A model generated the notes under the pieces. The model searched no databases, was not told the DNA's origin, and worked only from the letters and a program-made list of their open reading frames with translations. From positions 1,054,001 to 1,118,000 of the forward strand of contig NZ_CP118610.1 of assembly GCF_028993555.1 (NCBI RefSeq): 64,000 bases of DNA, written 5' to 3'. Of the stretch, positions 51,903-59,504 are shown piece by piece (within the stretch, counting starts at the first letter, position 1; each line of letters opens with the position of its first letter). The position numbers were made by a program, and so were the translations under genes. The stretch comes from Ensifer adhaerens. GTDB lineage: Bacteria > Pseudomonadota > Alphaproteobacteria > Rhizobiales > Rhizobiaceae.

Positions 51903-53034
51903 ATGCGCAGCGAAATCGAGAACATTGTCGACGAAATCAAGCAGGCCATAAGCCTGCTGAGGAGGCATCTTTGACTGGGATCAGGCGGTAAGACGACTGG
52001 ACTGGTTGAACAACAAGGCGGAAGATCCGACCTTGTGGAATGACGCCTCGGAAGCACAGAAGCTGATGCGCGAGCGCCAGCAGCTTGACGACGGCATCAA
52101 TGGCCTGCGTCGTTTCGAGCAGCAGCTCAACGACAACATCGAGCTCATCGAGCTTGGTGAGGAAGAGGGCGACGCCGCGATCATTGCCGACGCCGAACAG
52201 GCGCTGCGCGATCTGAGAAACGAAGCCGCCAAGAAGCAGGTCGAAGCCATGCTCTCGGGCGAGGCCGACCAGAACGACACCTATCTCGAAGTGCACTCCG
52301 GCGCCGGCGGTACCGAAAGCCAGGACTGGGCCAACATGCTTCTGCGCATGTATACCCGCTGGTCGGAGCGCCAGGGATACAAGGTCGAGCTTCTGGAAAT
52401 CCAGGATGGTGAAGAGGCAGGCATCAAGTCTGCCACCTTGCTCGTCAAGGGTCACAATGCCTATGGCTGGCTGAAGACCGAATCGGGCGTGCACCGGCTC
52501 GTCCGCATTTCGCCCTATGACAGCAACGCGCGCCGTCACACCTCGTTCTCATCGATCTGGGTCTACCCGGTCGTTGACGATTCGATCCAGATCGACATCA
52601 ACGAGAGTGATTGCCGCATCGACACCTACCGCTCTTCGGGCGCCGGCGGCCAGCACGTCAACACCACCGACTCGGCCGTGCGCATCACGCATATCCCGTC
52701 GGGCATCGTCGTGCAGTGCCAGCAGGAACGCTCGCAGCACAAGAATCGGGCGAAGGCCTGGGACATGCTGCGCGCGCGCCTCTACGAAGCGGAACTCAAG
52801 AAGCGGGAAGAGGCGGCAAACGCCGAAGCCGCGTCGAAGACGGATATCGGCTGGGGACACCAGATCCGTTCCTACGTTCTGCAGCCCTATCAGCTCGTCA
52901 AGGATATGCGTACCGGCGTCGAAAGCACGGCACCGGGCGACGTTCTCGACGGTGAGCTCAACGAGTTCATGGAAGCGGCGCTTGCACACCGTGTCAGCGG
53001 CGGTGCGGATGCTGTCGTCGACGATCTGAACTAA
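51903..53034 (+). CDS. prfB: Peptide chain release factor 2, with programmed +1 frameshift
   Basis: RF2 reads UAA and UGA stops. The gene is split over two frames: codons 1-23 from ATG 51903 end at CTT TGA C (51969-51975), an in-frame UGA. An AGGAGG element just before it (51958-51964), the same spacing as in E. coli, promotes a +1 slip, so translation resumes at GAC 51973 and gives a 376-residue protein. Low RF2 thus raises its own synthesis. The GGQ motif (GAGGQHVNT) is intact; the stop-recognition tripeptide reads SPY (RISPYDSN) rather than E. coli SPF. Annotating only 52006-53034 would miss the N-terminus. Confidence 0.96.
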
Positions 53035-53065
53035 GCGTCGCTGCGAGAGTTCGTGAATTGGAGAG

Positions 53066-53091
53066 GGCCGGGTGTTCGCATCCGGCCTTTT
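53066..53091 (+). terminator. Rho-independent terminator of prfB
   Basis: GGCCGG (53066-53071) pairs with CCGGCC (53082-53087), followed by TTTT at 53088-53091. It is placed 31 bp after the prfB stop. Confidence 0.8.
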
Positions 53092-53098
53092 CATTTGC

Positions 53099-53590
53099 TC
53101 AGTTCGAGGCGCGCTCGACCTTGATGTCGCCGAGATCATCGATGAGCACGGTCCAGGCCTCCGGTTCGCGCGCGGTCGGATCTGTCTTCAGATAGACGGT
53201 CGCGAACATGCCCGGCTGGGCTGTGACGCCGGTCGAGGTCTCCGGGCGAATATCGGTGACATAGGCCTTGAGCGCCGAGAATTCCTCGAGTTCTGCAGAA
53301 GAAATCACCACAGGCCCGGCGGACGTCGCTTCGATCTGCTGGAGATGGACCTGTGCGGTGCCATCGGTCTGGCGAAGCGCGATCAGCTTGTAGTAACCGC
53401 GGCGGGCGTCGCCTTGCTTCTCGGCGGCCGCATTGGGGTCGAGCGATGAAAGCGGTGCTCCGCTTTCCTCCCAGTAGCCAGTGCTCGTCACAAAGGTTGC
53501 CTGTGGCGGCACGACGTTGGCATCCTCGGCCTTTGCGCCGGCGCAGCTCACGAACAGGAGAAGGAGCGCGAGGAGGGCGGATCTTTGCAT
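53099..53590 (-). CDS. Exported hypothetical protein
   Basis: A 163-residue protein with a signal peptide (MQRSALLALLLLFVSCAGAKA). Cleavage could be at AKA or, less likely, the Cys at position 16 may be lipidated. The mature part is rich in Thr, Ala and Glu with no domain I recognise. Start 53590 begins the signal peptide; an extension to 53665 is not supported. It is convergent with prfB and lies downstream of NAD kinase on the same strand, 93 bp away. Confidence 0.75.
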   Translation of the reverse strand: MQRSALLALLLLFVSCAGAKAEDANVVPPQATFVTSTGYWEESGAPLSSLDPNAAAEKQGDARRGYYKLIALRQTDGTAQVHLQQIEATSAGPVVISSAELEEFSALKAYVTDIRPETSTGVTAQPGMFATVYLKTDPTAREPEAWTVLIDDLGDIKVERASN

Positions 53591-53683
53591 TTGGATTGTC
53601 GTCCTTTCGATCCGCAGCTCCGCTGCCGACGGTGGCAAATTCAGCCGCGGAGGATCATAACACACATCGCGGAAAACGTGCGC

Positions 53684-54457
53684 TCAGTTCGAGAATTGCT
53701 CGGCCAGGATGCGGTCCGACCAGGAATGATCGGGATCCGAGAGGATGCGCGCCGTCATGTTCTCCGATTCGGCGATCCGCACTCTGACCACCGATTTTAC
53801 TTCCTGATGGTCTGCCACCGCGTTGACCGGCCGCTTGTCGGCTTCGAGGATTTCGATTTCGACGGTCACATGGTTCGGCAAAAGCGCGCCGCGCCAGCGG
53901 CGGGGACGGAAGGCGCTGACCGGCGTCATGGCCAGAAGCGGCGCTTCGAGTGGCAGGATCGGGCCGTGGGCGGAGAGGTTATAGGCGGTGGAACCGGCGG
54001 GGGTCGCCACCAGCAGGCCATCGCAGGTCAGTTCCTCGAGCCTTGTCTTTCCGTCGATCAGCACGCGCAGCTTGGCGGCCTGGTAGGATTGGCGAAAGAG
54101 ATAGACTTCGTTGATCGCGAGCGCCGTGAAGCTCTCGCCATAGACATCGGTCGTCTGCATCTCCAGCGGATGGAATGCGTTCTCGACTGCCTGGCAGATA
54201 CGGTCCGTCAGGTTCTCGGTGCTGTAGCGGTTCATCAGGAAGCCGACGGAGCCACGGTTCATGCCGTAAACCAGCTTGCCGCTGTTCATGGTCTGGTGCA
54301 GCGTCTGCAGCATGAAGCCATCGCCACCGAGCGCCACGATCACGTCGGCCTTCGCCGGATCGTTGTCGCCATAGATCGCCTTGAGATCGGCCGCAGCTTT
54401 TTGCGCCTCCTCCGCAGGAGAGGCGAGGAAGGCGAAGGAATTGAACGTTCGGGCCAT
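53684..54457 (-). CDS. nadK: NAD kinase
   Basis: A 257-residue enzyme that phosphorylates NAD to NADP. ATP-NAD kinase motifs: VALGGDGFMLQTLH near residue 40, GMNRGSVGFLMNRY near residue 65, NEVYLFRQ, and LVATPAGSTAYNLSAHGPI near residue 150. The start at 54457 (MARTFNSFAF) is the family's; a longer frame reaches towards the tRNA but looks artificial. Confidence 0.95.
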   Translation of the reverse strand: MARTFNSFAFLASPAEEAQKAAADLKAIYGDNDPAKADVIVALGGDGFMLQTLHQTMNSGKLVYGMNRGSVGFLMNRYSTENLTDRICQAVENAFHPLEMQTTDVYGESFTALAINEVYLFRQSYQAAKLRVLIDGKTRLEELTCDGLLVATPAGSTAYNLSAHGPILPLEAPLLAMTPVSAFRPRRWRGALLPNHVTVEIEILEADKRPVNAVADHQEVKSVVRVRIAESENMTARILSDPDHSWSDRILAEQFSN

Positions 54458-54614
54458 GAAACTGTAGTCCGTTCGATGCGTTGCATGCCGCTTACGGCGA
54501 TCTCTATCCACCGTTTCTGGCACGGCCCAGAGCCGAACGCATCTGAAAAATTGGGAGAATTTGCAATTTTGCTTTACACCGGATGAGATTATGGTAACTC
54601 CCACCGAAGCAAGT

Positions 54615-54690
54615 GCCCTTATAGCTCAGTTGGTAGAGCGGCTGATTTGTAATCAGTAGGTCCCGGGTTCGAGTCCTGGTGGGGGCACCA
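54615..54690 (+). tRNA. tRNA-Thr (anticodon UGU)
   Basis: 76 bases that fold as a complete cloverleaf: acceptor GCCCTTA with TGGGGGC, D-arm AGCTCAGTTGGTAGAGC, anticodon arm CTGATT-TGT-AATCAG, TpsiC arm with GGTTCGAGTCC, and an encoded CCA end at 54688-54690. A phage-type integrase lies close downstream, so its 3' half is the likely attachment core. Confidence 0.96.
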
Positions 54691-54725
54691 CTTTTCAATC
54701 ACTTACATGTCAAAAAGTCGGAAAC

Positions 54726-54777
54726 GCGTCCGACATTTCAGACTTCCGATACCCGAAATGTCGTAAATGTCGGACGC
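54726..54777. repeat. 13-bp perfect inverted repeat next to the tRNA (possible attL arm sites or terminator)
   Basis: GCGTCCGACATTT (54726-54738) and AAATGTCGGACGC (54765-54777) are perfect inverted repeats with 26 bases between; GAAATGTCG occurs again inside (54755-54763). They may be integrase arm-binding sites beside the tRNA core. Alternatively, read leftward, the hairpin is followed by a TTTTT run and could end the operon whose last gene stops at 54784. Confidence 0.6.
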
Positions 54778-54783
54778 TTGAAA

Positions 54784-55383
54784 TCACGGAATTTTAGCGG
54801 TTCCGAGTTCGATCATGTCCATGACGATCCGATTTAGCTCTTTTGTTGCCCGAAACCATTCGCCGTGGCTTCTTTGCCGGTGAAACCTGTTGTGCAGCCG
54901 GCGCTCGTCAGCAAGGGTGCCTGGCACTACGGCGATGCGGGCGATCGGCGCGGAAACGCCGGTTTCGAGGCTGGTCAGTCGCCGGAGCGGATTGACGGAA
55001 AAGCCGATCTTCACGGCGTCCCCAGCCCAGAGGAAGTAAACGTACCCCGCCTTGTGGAGCGAAGGCCCGTCCTCGGATGCTTGCCGTTTCCAGCGTCGCG
55101 TCTCCTGCGTACGGATGATCTCGTCAATTCGCTTGGGCAGCGTCTCAAGGGTTGGATCGGTTGGCGGGGTGGTTGGTTTACTTCGTCGCCCGACCTCGGT
55201 GCGGATCTCGTCGACCTTGCGGTTGACTTCCTCGGCCGCGGCTATCGCCTGCTCCATAGACAGCCAGTTGCCCGCGTCGTCCTTCAGGTCGCGCCCCTTG
55301 AAGCCGAGCGTCCTTGCTGACGGGCTCGGTTCCCATCGAGGGCGCCCGTCCCGCCAAATTAGATGCCTCGCTCCTGCGCTCAT
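54784..55383 (-). CDS. GIY-YIG-like (T5orf172/MUG113-type) protein with integrase-type N-terminal module
   Basis: A 199-residue protein in two parts. Residues 1-55 (HLIWRDGRPRWEPSP, LGFKGRDLK, W-(L)-S) closely match the N-terminus of the integrase encoded at 55877-57085. Residues 110-190 (GYVYFLWAGDAVKIGFS, RRLTSLETG, LHNRFHRQRSHGEWFRAT) match the GIY-YIG-like T5orf172/MUG113 nuclease domain. The function is unknown; a role in DNA cleavage by the element is an inference. It overlaps the preceding 80-residue gene by 4 bp and lies 93 bp from the tRNA. Confidence 0.75.
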   Translation of the reverse strand: MSAGARHLIWRDGRPRWEPSPSARTLGFKGRDLKDDAGNWLSMEQAIAAAEEVNRKVDEIRTEVGRRSKPTTPPTDPTLETLPKRIDEIIRTQETRRWKRQASEDGPSLHKAGYVYFLWAGDAVKIGFSVNPLRRLTSLETGVSAPIARIAVVPGTLADERRLHNRFHRQRSHGEWFRATKELNRIVMDMIELGTAKIP

Positions 55384-55622
55384 TGCAGAGTGTCCTTCTG
55401 GCGGTGAATGGCGGTTTCAATTGTCCACATGGCGGAGTGCTGGCCGTCGATCACTTCCAGCTTTTCCAGCATGAGATAGATTGTCGTGTTGAAGGTTTCG
55501 CGCAACTTGCCGAAATCCTCGTGTTCCGAGTGCTCGGTGGCGAATAGCACGAGCTTCATCAGGGCGCGAAGGTCAAGGATGGTATCTTCGAGTTGAGATA
55601 AGGGGCGTTCGAAAGCAGTCAT
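55380..55622 (-). CDS. Hypothetical phage protein, 80 residues
   Basis: A small, mainly helical protein (MTAFERPLSQLEDTILDLRALMKLVLF... ending RQKDTLQ). No known domain. The start at 55622 is chosen from the coding pattern; a much longer frame to 55856 crosses a terminator and is rejected. Its stop overlaps the next gene's start (ATGA), so they are probably coupled. Confidence 0.65.
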   Translation of the reverse strand: MTAFERPLSQLEDTILDLRALMKLVLFATEHSEHEDFGKLRETFNTTIYLMLEKLEVIDGQHSAMWTIETAIHRQKDTLQ

Positions 55623-55751
55623 TGTTGGGTTCCCTAGATCGAGGTGAACCCGGACAGCAGCTTGCACACTGGTGGCCGGGCAGTAATGGGTGTGCAAGAC
55701 CGCGTCTAGGGACACGGCAGGGCAAAGCCCTCCCATCACGCCCGACCATAG

Positions 55752-55779
55752 AAAAACGCGCCTGTGAAGGCACGGCGCG
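55752..55779 (-). terminator. Rho-independent terminator downstream of the integrase
   Basis: On the minus strand CGCGCC pairs with GGCGCG around an 11-base loop, followed by TTTTT (plus strand AAAAA at 55752-55756). It ends leftward transcription from the integrase. Confidence 0.78.
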
Positions 55780-55876
55780 TCGGACGCCCTAGACATGAAC
55801 CGGCTTGCACCCCGGGCTCCGCCGTTTTCGCGAAGCACATATAGGGTGTGCGCCAATGCCGTTCATGTCAAGGCTG

Positions 55877-57085
55877 TCAGTTCGCCTCTTCCTCTATCTC
55901 AAACCAAGCAATCATCTTCGCCATGGCGCTGTCGGCCAGCTCGGGGTTCATGGCGAGGTAGTGTTTCAGGATGTCGTTGGCCGTCTTGAAGCTGTGGCCG
56001 GTGATCGAGCAGATCTCCGGGATGGTGCAGCCGGCCATTGCCAGCCAGGTCACGGCCGTGTCGCGGAAGTCCTGATCGCGGAGCGTCTTCAGGCTCGGCA
56101 GCTTCTTGGCCGCGGCTCGGCGAATGTCCTCATAGCGCCGGCGGTAGCGGTCGGACTTGAAGGGCTTCCAGTTCTCCTCGTTGAGCACGACATAGGGGGA
56201 GATGATTTCTGCCGTCTTTCGCCTCTGCTCGGCCGCCTGGAGGCGTTTGCGTAGCTCCGGGGCCTCTGGCATCGAGACGATGACTTTCGTCTTTCCCTGG
56301 CGAATTGTGATACGGCCACGATCGCGGCCGGCGAGCTGGAAGAGGAGACGATCGTTCTGGCGCTGGCCCGACCAGACGGCGAAGGTGAACATGTCGCCCA
56401 TGTCGAATGAGCCCATGCTGTCGGCGACGCCGACCAGGACCTTCATTTCCTCCCGGGTGGCGAAGCGGACGCGCGGATCCGGCGTCTTCATCTTCAGCTT
56501 GTGCGCCGGGTTGATCTTCATTTCCTCGGGCAGGCGGCCGCGGTCGATCGCCCACTGCAGAGCGATGCCGAGAACGCGCATGGCCCCGACGGCCGTCGTC
56601 AGCCCCGCCTTGACGCGGATGGCGTCATAGAGGCCGAGGCAGATGGGCTTCGTCAGTGCGGCCGCCTCGGACGCCCAGACGTCGGGCAGGTGGTTTTCGA
56701 ACACGCGCGCCTTCTGCTTGTAGTCGCGGATAGTGTTGGCGCTGAGGTCCGTCATCGATGGGTTGATCTTCGGCTCAAGCCAATCCTCGAACAGCTTTGA
56801 AACGGGATAGCCGGGCTTCAAGGCGGGCGCGACGGGAACCGGCGGCGGCTCATGCCGGCCGGACGCGCGCATGCGGGCCTTACGCTTGTGCGACGCGATC
56901 TGTTTCGTGAGCTGGTTCGACCAGTCGAGCGCTTCGCCGGCGGTCATCCACCGGCCGTCGATCTTCAGATCCTCGCCCTTGTAGTCGAGCTTGCGCAGCG
57001 TCGGCGACGGCTCGAAGCGCGGGCGGCCATCGCGCCAGGCGATGTGCTTGATCTTGGGATTGTCGGTCGATCGGCGGGTACTCAT
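55877..57085 (-). CDS. int: Phage-type tyrosine recombinase (integrase)
   Basis: A 402-residue site-specific recombinase. N-terminal DNA-binding module (HIAWRDGRPRFEPSP, LDYKGEDLK), a core-binding domain near residues 95-200, then the catalytic domain with Arg in WSGQRQNDRLLF near residue 245, a variant second box (LRDQDFRDTAVTWL, where the usual HxxR reads DFR), ICSITGHSF with His near residue 370, and the Tyr nucleophile in ILKHYLAMN near residue 385. Orientation and position point to integration at the adjacent tRNA-Thr gene. It is flanked by terminators on both sides. Confidence 0.93.
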   Translation of the reverse strand: MSTRRSTDNPKIKHIAWRDGRPRFEPSPTLRKLDYKGEDLKIDGRWMTAGEALDWSNQLTKQIASHKRKARMRASGRHEPPPVPVAPALKPGYPVSKLFEDWLEPKINPSMTDLSANTIRDYKQKARVFENHLPDVWASEAAALTKPICLGLYDAIRVKAGLTTAVGAMRVLGIALQWAIDRGRLPEEMKINPAHKLKMKTPDPRVRFATREEMKVLVGVADSMGSFDMGDMFTFAVWSGQRQNDRLLFQLAGRDRGRITIRQGKTKVIVSMPEAPELRKRLQAAEQRRKTAEIISPYVVLNEENWKPFKSDRYRRRYEDIRRAAAKKLPSLKTLRDQDFRDTAVTWLAMAGCTIPEICSITGHSFKTANDILKHYLAMNPELADSAMAKMIAWFEIEEEAN

Positions 57086-57112
57086 GGCGCGTGCTCCATA
57101 CGCGTATTGAAC

Positions 57113-57152
57113 AAAAAAGCCCGGCGGCTACGCGAAACAAAGGCCGCCGGGC
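57113..57152 (-). terminator. Rho-independent terminator of the small-gene operon
   Basis: On the minus strand, GCCCGGCGGC (57143-57152 reversed) pairs perfectly over 10 bp with its partner (57119-57128), followed by TTTTTT (plus strand AAAAAA at 57113-57118). It lies between the small-gene operon and the integrase, so the integrase needs its own promoter. Confidence 0.85.
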
Positions 57153-57214
57153 TCAGATCCCAGACCGCTTGATGATGAGGGGGAGGCGCGGTCAGGGCAG
57201 GGAAGGGTGAGGCG

Positions 57215-57337
57215 TCAGACGCGCCGGTGGGTGCGGCTGGCTTTGTCGAGGCGGATCGCCAGGAAGACGAAGCCGAACCCGAGCGCCTGGCCGGCGATGA
57301 CGGCGAGCGGGCTTAAGAGGAACTGCATCTCCGTCAT
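57215..57337 (-). CDS. 40-residue predicted membrane small protein
   Basis: MTEMQFLLSPLAVIAGQALG... ending RTHRRV: one hydrophobic helix at about residues 6-27 with a basic tail. Its ATG overlaps the stop of the upstream gene (ATGA at 57334-57337), the main evidence that it is translated. Last gene of the leftward five-to-six-gene chain. Function unknown; a small membrane-acting phage protein is possible. Confidence 0.6.
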   Translation of the reverse strand: MTEMQFLLSPLAVIAGQALGFGFVFLAIRLDKASRTHRRV

Positions 57338-57597
57338 TGGTGGAACGCCGGAGCCGGGACGCGGACGAACAGCAGCTCGTGGATGCTGGGCGCCTGGTCG
57401 GGCGAAAGCGGGGCAATCGCCTCGGTGATGAAGCTGCCGGCGGCCTGGCGCGTGAGCGAGCGATAACGCCCGAGCTCGACGATCCCGTCGCGGCTGCTTC
57501 CCTGTTCGCGGAGCTCGGCCGTGAGGCGCGCCATGAGTTCGTCGGTCTCCTGGCGCTTCGCCTCGAGCTGCAGGATCAGATCCTTGATCTTGTTCAT
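57334..57597 (-). CDS. Hypothetical phage protein with coiled-coil N-terminus, 87 residues
   Basis: Starts MNKIKDLILQLEAKRQETDEL, a likely coiled coil over residues 1-32, followed by a basic helical region and a Pro/Ala-rich end (RVPAPAFHQ). It overlaps both neighbours by 4 bp (ATGA on each side). I do not recognise the family. Confidence 0.72.
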   Translation of the reverse strand: MNKIKDLILQLEAKRQETDELMARLTAELREQGSSRDGIVELGRYRSLTRQAAGSFITEAIAPLSPDQAPSIHELLFVRVPAPAFHQ

Positions 57598-57857
57598 TGC
57601 TGGCTTCCTTTCAGGCGCTCGGCGGCGAGCAAGCCCGCCTGTGTGAGCTGGATGCGGTTGCTGACCTTCACGAGCTCGTGGCGCTGGAGGCCGGCGATGG
57701 TGCGAATGTGGATGCGCTTGTTGCCAATGCGCCAGCCACCGGCTTCCGGGCTCTGGTGCTTGAAGAAGTTGATAGCGCCGAGCGCGTTCTGCTCGGCCTG
57801 CGTCAGCGTCTTGCGCGGCTGGAGCACGGCCGGGTTTTCGGTGATCGGCGTGCTCAT
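57594..57857 (-). CDS. Small winged-helix-like protein, 87 residues
   Basis: The central part (AEQNALGAINFF, IRTIAGLQRHELVKVSNRIQLTQAGLLAAERL) resembles a winged-helix DNA-binding domain with a 'hydrophobic, L-Q-x-H-x-L-V' recognition stretch. That is a weak inference. It is coupled to both neighbours by ATGA overlaps. Confidence 0.68.
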   Translation of the reverse strand: MSTPITENPAVLQPRKTLTQAEQNALGAINFFKHQSPEAGGWRIGNKRIHIRTIAGLQRHELVKVSNRIQLTQAGLLAAERLKGSQQ

Positions 57858-58168
57858 GCCGCCATCTCCGCGTCTTCAGCTGCAGTGCAGTTCTCGTCTG
57901 CCTGTTCCTGCAGCTGGTCGGCCGCATCGACAGACGCCTGGGCGCAAGGCTGCCGGCAACGGATCTCCTCCTGGTCGGTGGCCACGAATTCGGATCCGCA
58001 TTCATAGCGGGCGGAGACCTGGTCGCCGTCGCTGAAGAGGTACGCGTCGGCATCGCTGTCGGGGAAGAAGGCTGGATTGCGCAGAAACTCGGCGCGGTAG
58101 GTGCTGCAGCAGGGGCAGTCATTCTCTGCCTCAAGGCGCTCGATACGGAATTCGAGGAGCGTCTTCAT
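57854..58168 (-). CDS. Cys-rich hypothetical phage protein, 104 residues
   Basis: Contains CPCC near residue 18, ECGSEF near residue 56 and CRQPC near residue 70, which could form a zinc site. The tail is acidic and Ala-rich. It overlaps both neighbours by 4 bp. The function is unknown. Confidence 0.72.
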   Translation of the reverse strand: MKTLLEFRIERLEAENDCPCCSTYRAEFLRNPAFFPDSDADAYLFSDGDQVSARYECGSEFVATDQEEIRCRQPCAQASVDAADQLQEQADENCTAAEDAEMAA

Positions 58169-58461
58169 GCTGCGTTCCTCGCAACATACTTTTCTGTGAG
58201 CGCGCGGCGATCATCATGCACGCGGGCGGACGCGATACTTTTGCCCTGTGCCTGCGCGATCGCAGCCGTCTTGTTGTCGCCATAGGTTTCGATCCAGCGC
58301 ATGACGGCCGAGCGCCAGTAGCGGCCGGACGGTAGCGGCGAGGGGAACCCCTCGGAGGCAATCAGCCTCGGCTTGTGCCGGGAGAAGGTCTCCGGCGTCC
58401 AGCCGATGAGGGCGGCAACCTGGTGCCCCTTCAGCAGCTGGTCATTCGTTGCGGTTTGCAT
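58165..58461 (-). CDS. Excisionase-like / AlpA-type HTH protein
   Basis: A 98-residue protein whose first 60 residues (HQVAALIGWTPETFSRHKPRLIASEGFPSPLPSGRYWRSAVMRWIETYG) match the AlpA/MerR-like small HTH proteins that include phage excisionases. GGAG precedes the ATG. It is the first gene of the leftward small-gene operon, directly behind the control region at 58462-58874, and could serve as excisionase for the integrase two transcripts away. Confidence 0.78.
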   Translation of the reverse strand: MQTATNDQLLKGHQVAALIGWTPETFSRHKPRLIASEGFPSPLPSGRYWRSAVMRWIETYGDNKTAAIAQAQGKSIASARVHDDRRALTEKYVARNAA

Positions 58462-58514
58462 GGTCGCGTCTCCATCAGTGGCAAATCACTGCGCTGATGA
58501 AGATGTCACCAAAA

Positions 58515-58545
58515 AAGTGAACTGACAATCATTTGTTCATGAATT
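58515..58545. promoter_or_regulatory. Operator-like sites upstream of the excisionase-like operon
   Basis: AAGTGAAC (58515-58522) and TTCATGAATT (58536-58545) both recur in the repressor/Cro divergent promoter (reverse GTTCACTT at 59528-59535, TTCATGAATT at 59560-59569). Shared motifs in both control regions suggest one regulator acts at both. A further AAGTGAAC lies at 58714-58721, just before the 35-bp array. Confidence 0.55.
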
Positions 58546-58729
58546 TAGTGATTTCGATGAAAGTGAAATGATGAAGCTCGCAAAATGATGCGGCAAAGCT
58601 GGGGATAAGTTCAGGGGGCGATATCTTGGGCCCCGTCCAGAAATTGGGGACCTCTAATCGGTTCAACGCGGAGACGTGGTCCGGAGGTGGTTCACACGTA
58701 AATCACCAACCGAAAGTGAACAGGGATTT

Positions 58730-58855
58730 GGAGCGCTCCTCAGTTCAATGCGCGCAACGCGATTGGAGCGCTCCTCAGTTCAGTGTGCGGTTGTGGATTG
58801 GAGCGCTCCTGAATTCAGTGAGGCCGCGCAAAAAGGAGCGCTCCTCAGTTCAGTG
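58730..58855. repeat. Array of four 21-bp direct repeats at an exact 35-bp period
   Basis: Copies start at 58730, 58765, 58800 and 58835, each 35 bases apart. Every copy has the palindrome GGAGCGCTCC followed by TCAGTTCAGTG (copy 1: TCAATG end; copy 3: TGAATTCAGTG). Spacers are 14 bases with different sequences. It sits between the repressor stop (58875) and the leftward operon start (58461). Its role could be an origin with iterons, an operator array, or a partition/centromere site. No CRISPR character. Confidence 0.8.
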
Positions 58856-58874
58856 CATCATGTCGCAAATAGGA

Positions 58875-59483
58875 TCAGGCGGCGCGACGTTCGCGGAACG
58901 ACGCGATGACGACGCCGCGTACAACGATGCGATCGTTGTCGATCAGGAGGGGCTTCATCAGGGATGCGTCCATGGTCGAGGCGACCAGGAAGGGATCTTC
59001 AAAGATCCGGAAGACGGTATCGGCCCGGCCGGTACGGTCATAGACCTGGGCGCAGACGACGTCGCCAGGCTCGGGCTTTGCGTTGAGGTCCACCATCATC
59101 ACGTCGCCGGGCATGTAGCCGACGTTTTCAAGGCAACGGGAGCGGAGGATCCACGGGTCTACTCCGTTCCTGCCAGCCTTGAGTGCCGCCACGGCGCCAT
59201 CGAGTGTCTGAAGCGGCTCCGCGTCGTAACGGGAGCTTTCCTGCTCTGCCAGACCGCGGGCCTTGCCTGAGATCGAAAGCTCATAGGCTTTGATGCCAGT
59301 CGCTTCCTCGATCCGGGAGACGGTGGCGTCTTCCAGCATAGCCTTGTTGTCAGGGTCGTTGCGGAACTTGGCGAAAGTCGAAGGGTTGACCTTCGTGCGA
59401 CGCGCAAGCTCCGCCACTCTCCATCCCTTGGCTTCTAGGACGAAGTTGAACCACTGCAGTTGCTGTCTACGACCGTTTTCCAC
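58875..59483 (-). CDS. Phage repressor with HTH and S24-like domain
   Basis: A 202-residue regulator. N-terminal HTH (GWRVAELARRTKVNPSTFAKFRN, residues 20-42) and a C-terminal peptidase S24/LexA-like fold (YMPGDVMMVD, PGDVVCAQVYD). The catalytic Ser-Met that normally comes before the PGD is not evident: the region reads RCLENVGYMPGD. The expected Lys is also not clear (VFRIFED). So the repressor may not self-cleave in response to RecA. It is divergent from the Cro-like gene, as in lambdoid switches. Confidence 0.83.
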   Translation of the reverse strand: MENGRRQQLQWFNFVLEAKGWRVAELARRTKVNPSTFAKFRNDPDNKAMLEDATVSRIEEATGIKAYELSISGKARGLAEQESSRYDAEPLQTLDGAVAALKAGRNGVDPWILRSRCLENVGYMPGDVMMVDLNAKPEPGDVVCAQVYDRTGRADTVFRIFEDPFLVASTMDASLMKPLLIDNDRIVVRGVVIASFRERRAA

Positions 59484-59504
59484 AACACAAAACTAAGGTG
59501 AGGC

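Noticed and set aside
58730..58855. Regular repeat/spacer layout as a CRISPR array
   Set aside because: Repeats of 21 bp with 14-bp spacers are too short, spacers are all 14 bases, only four copies exist, and no cas genes are near.
58626..59270. 214-codon plus-strand frame crossing the 35-bp array
   Set aside because: A 35-bp period shifts the frame each time, so the repeats cannot encode a peptide repeat; the frame also overlaps the repressor gene on the other strand.
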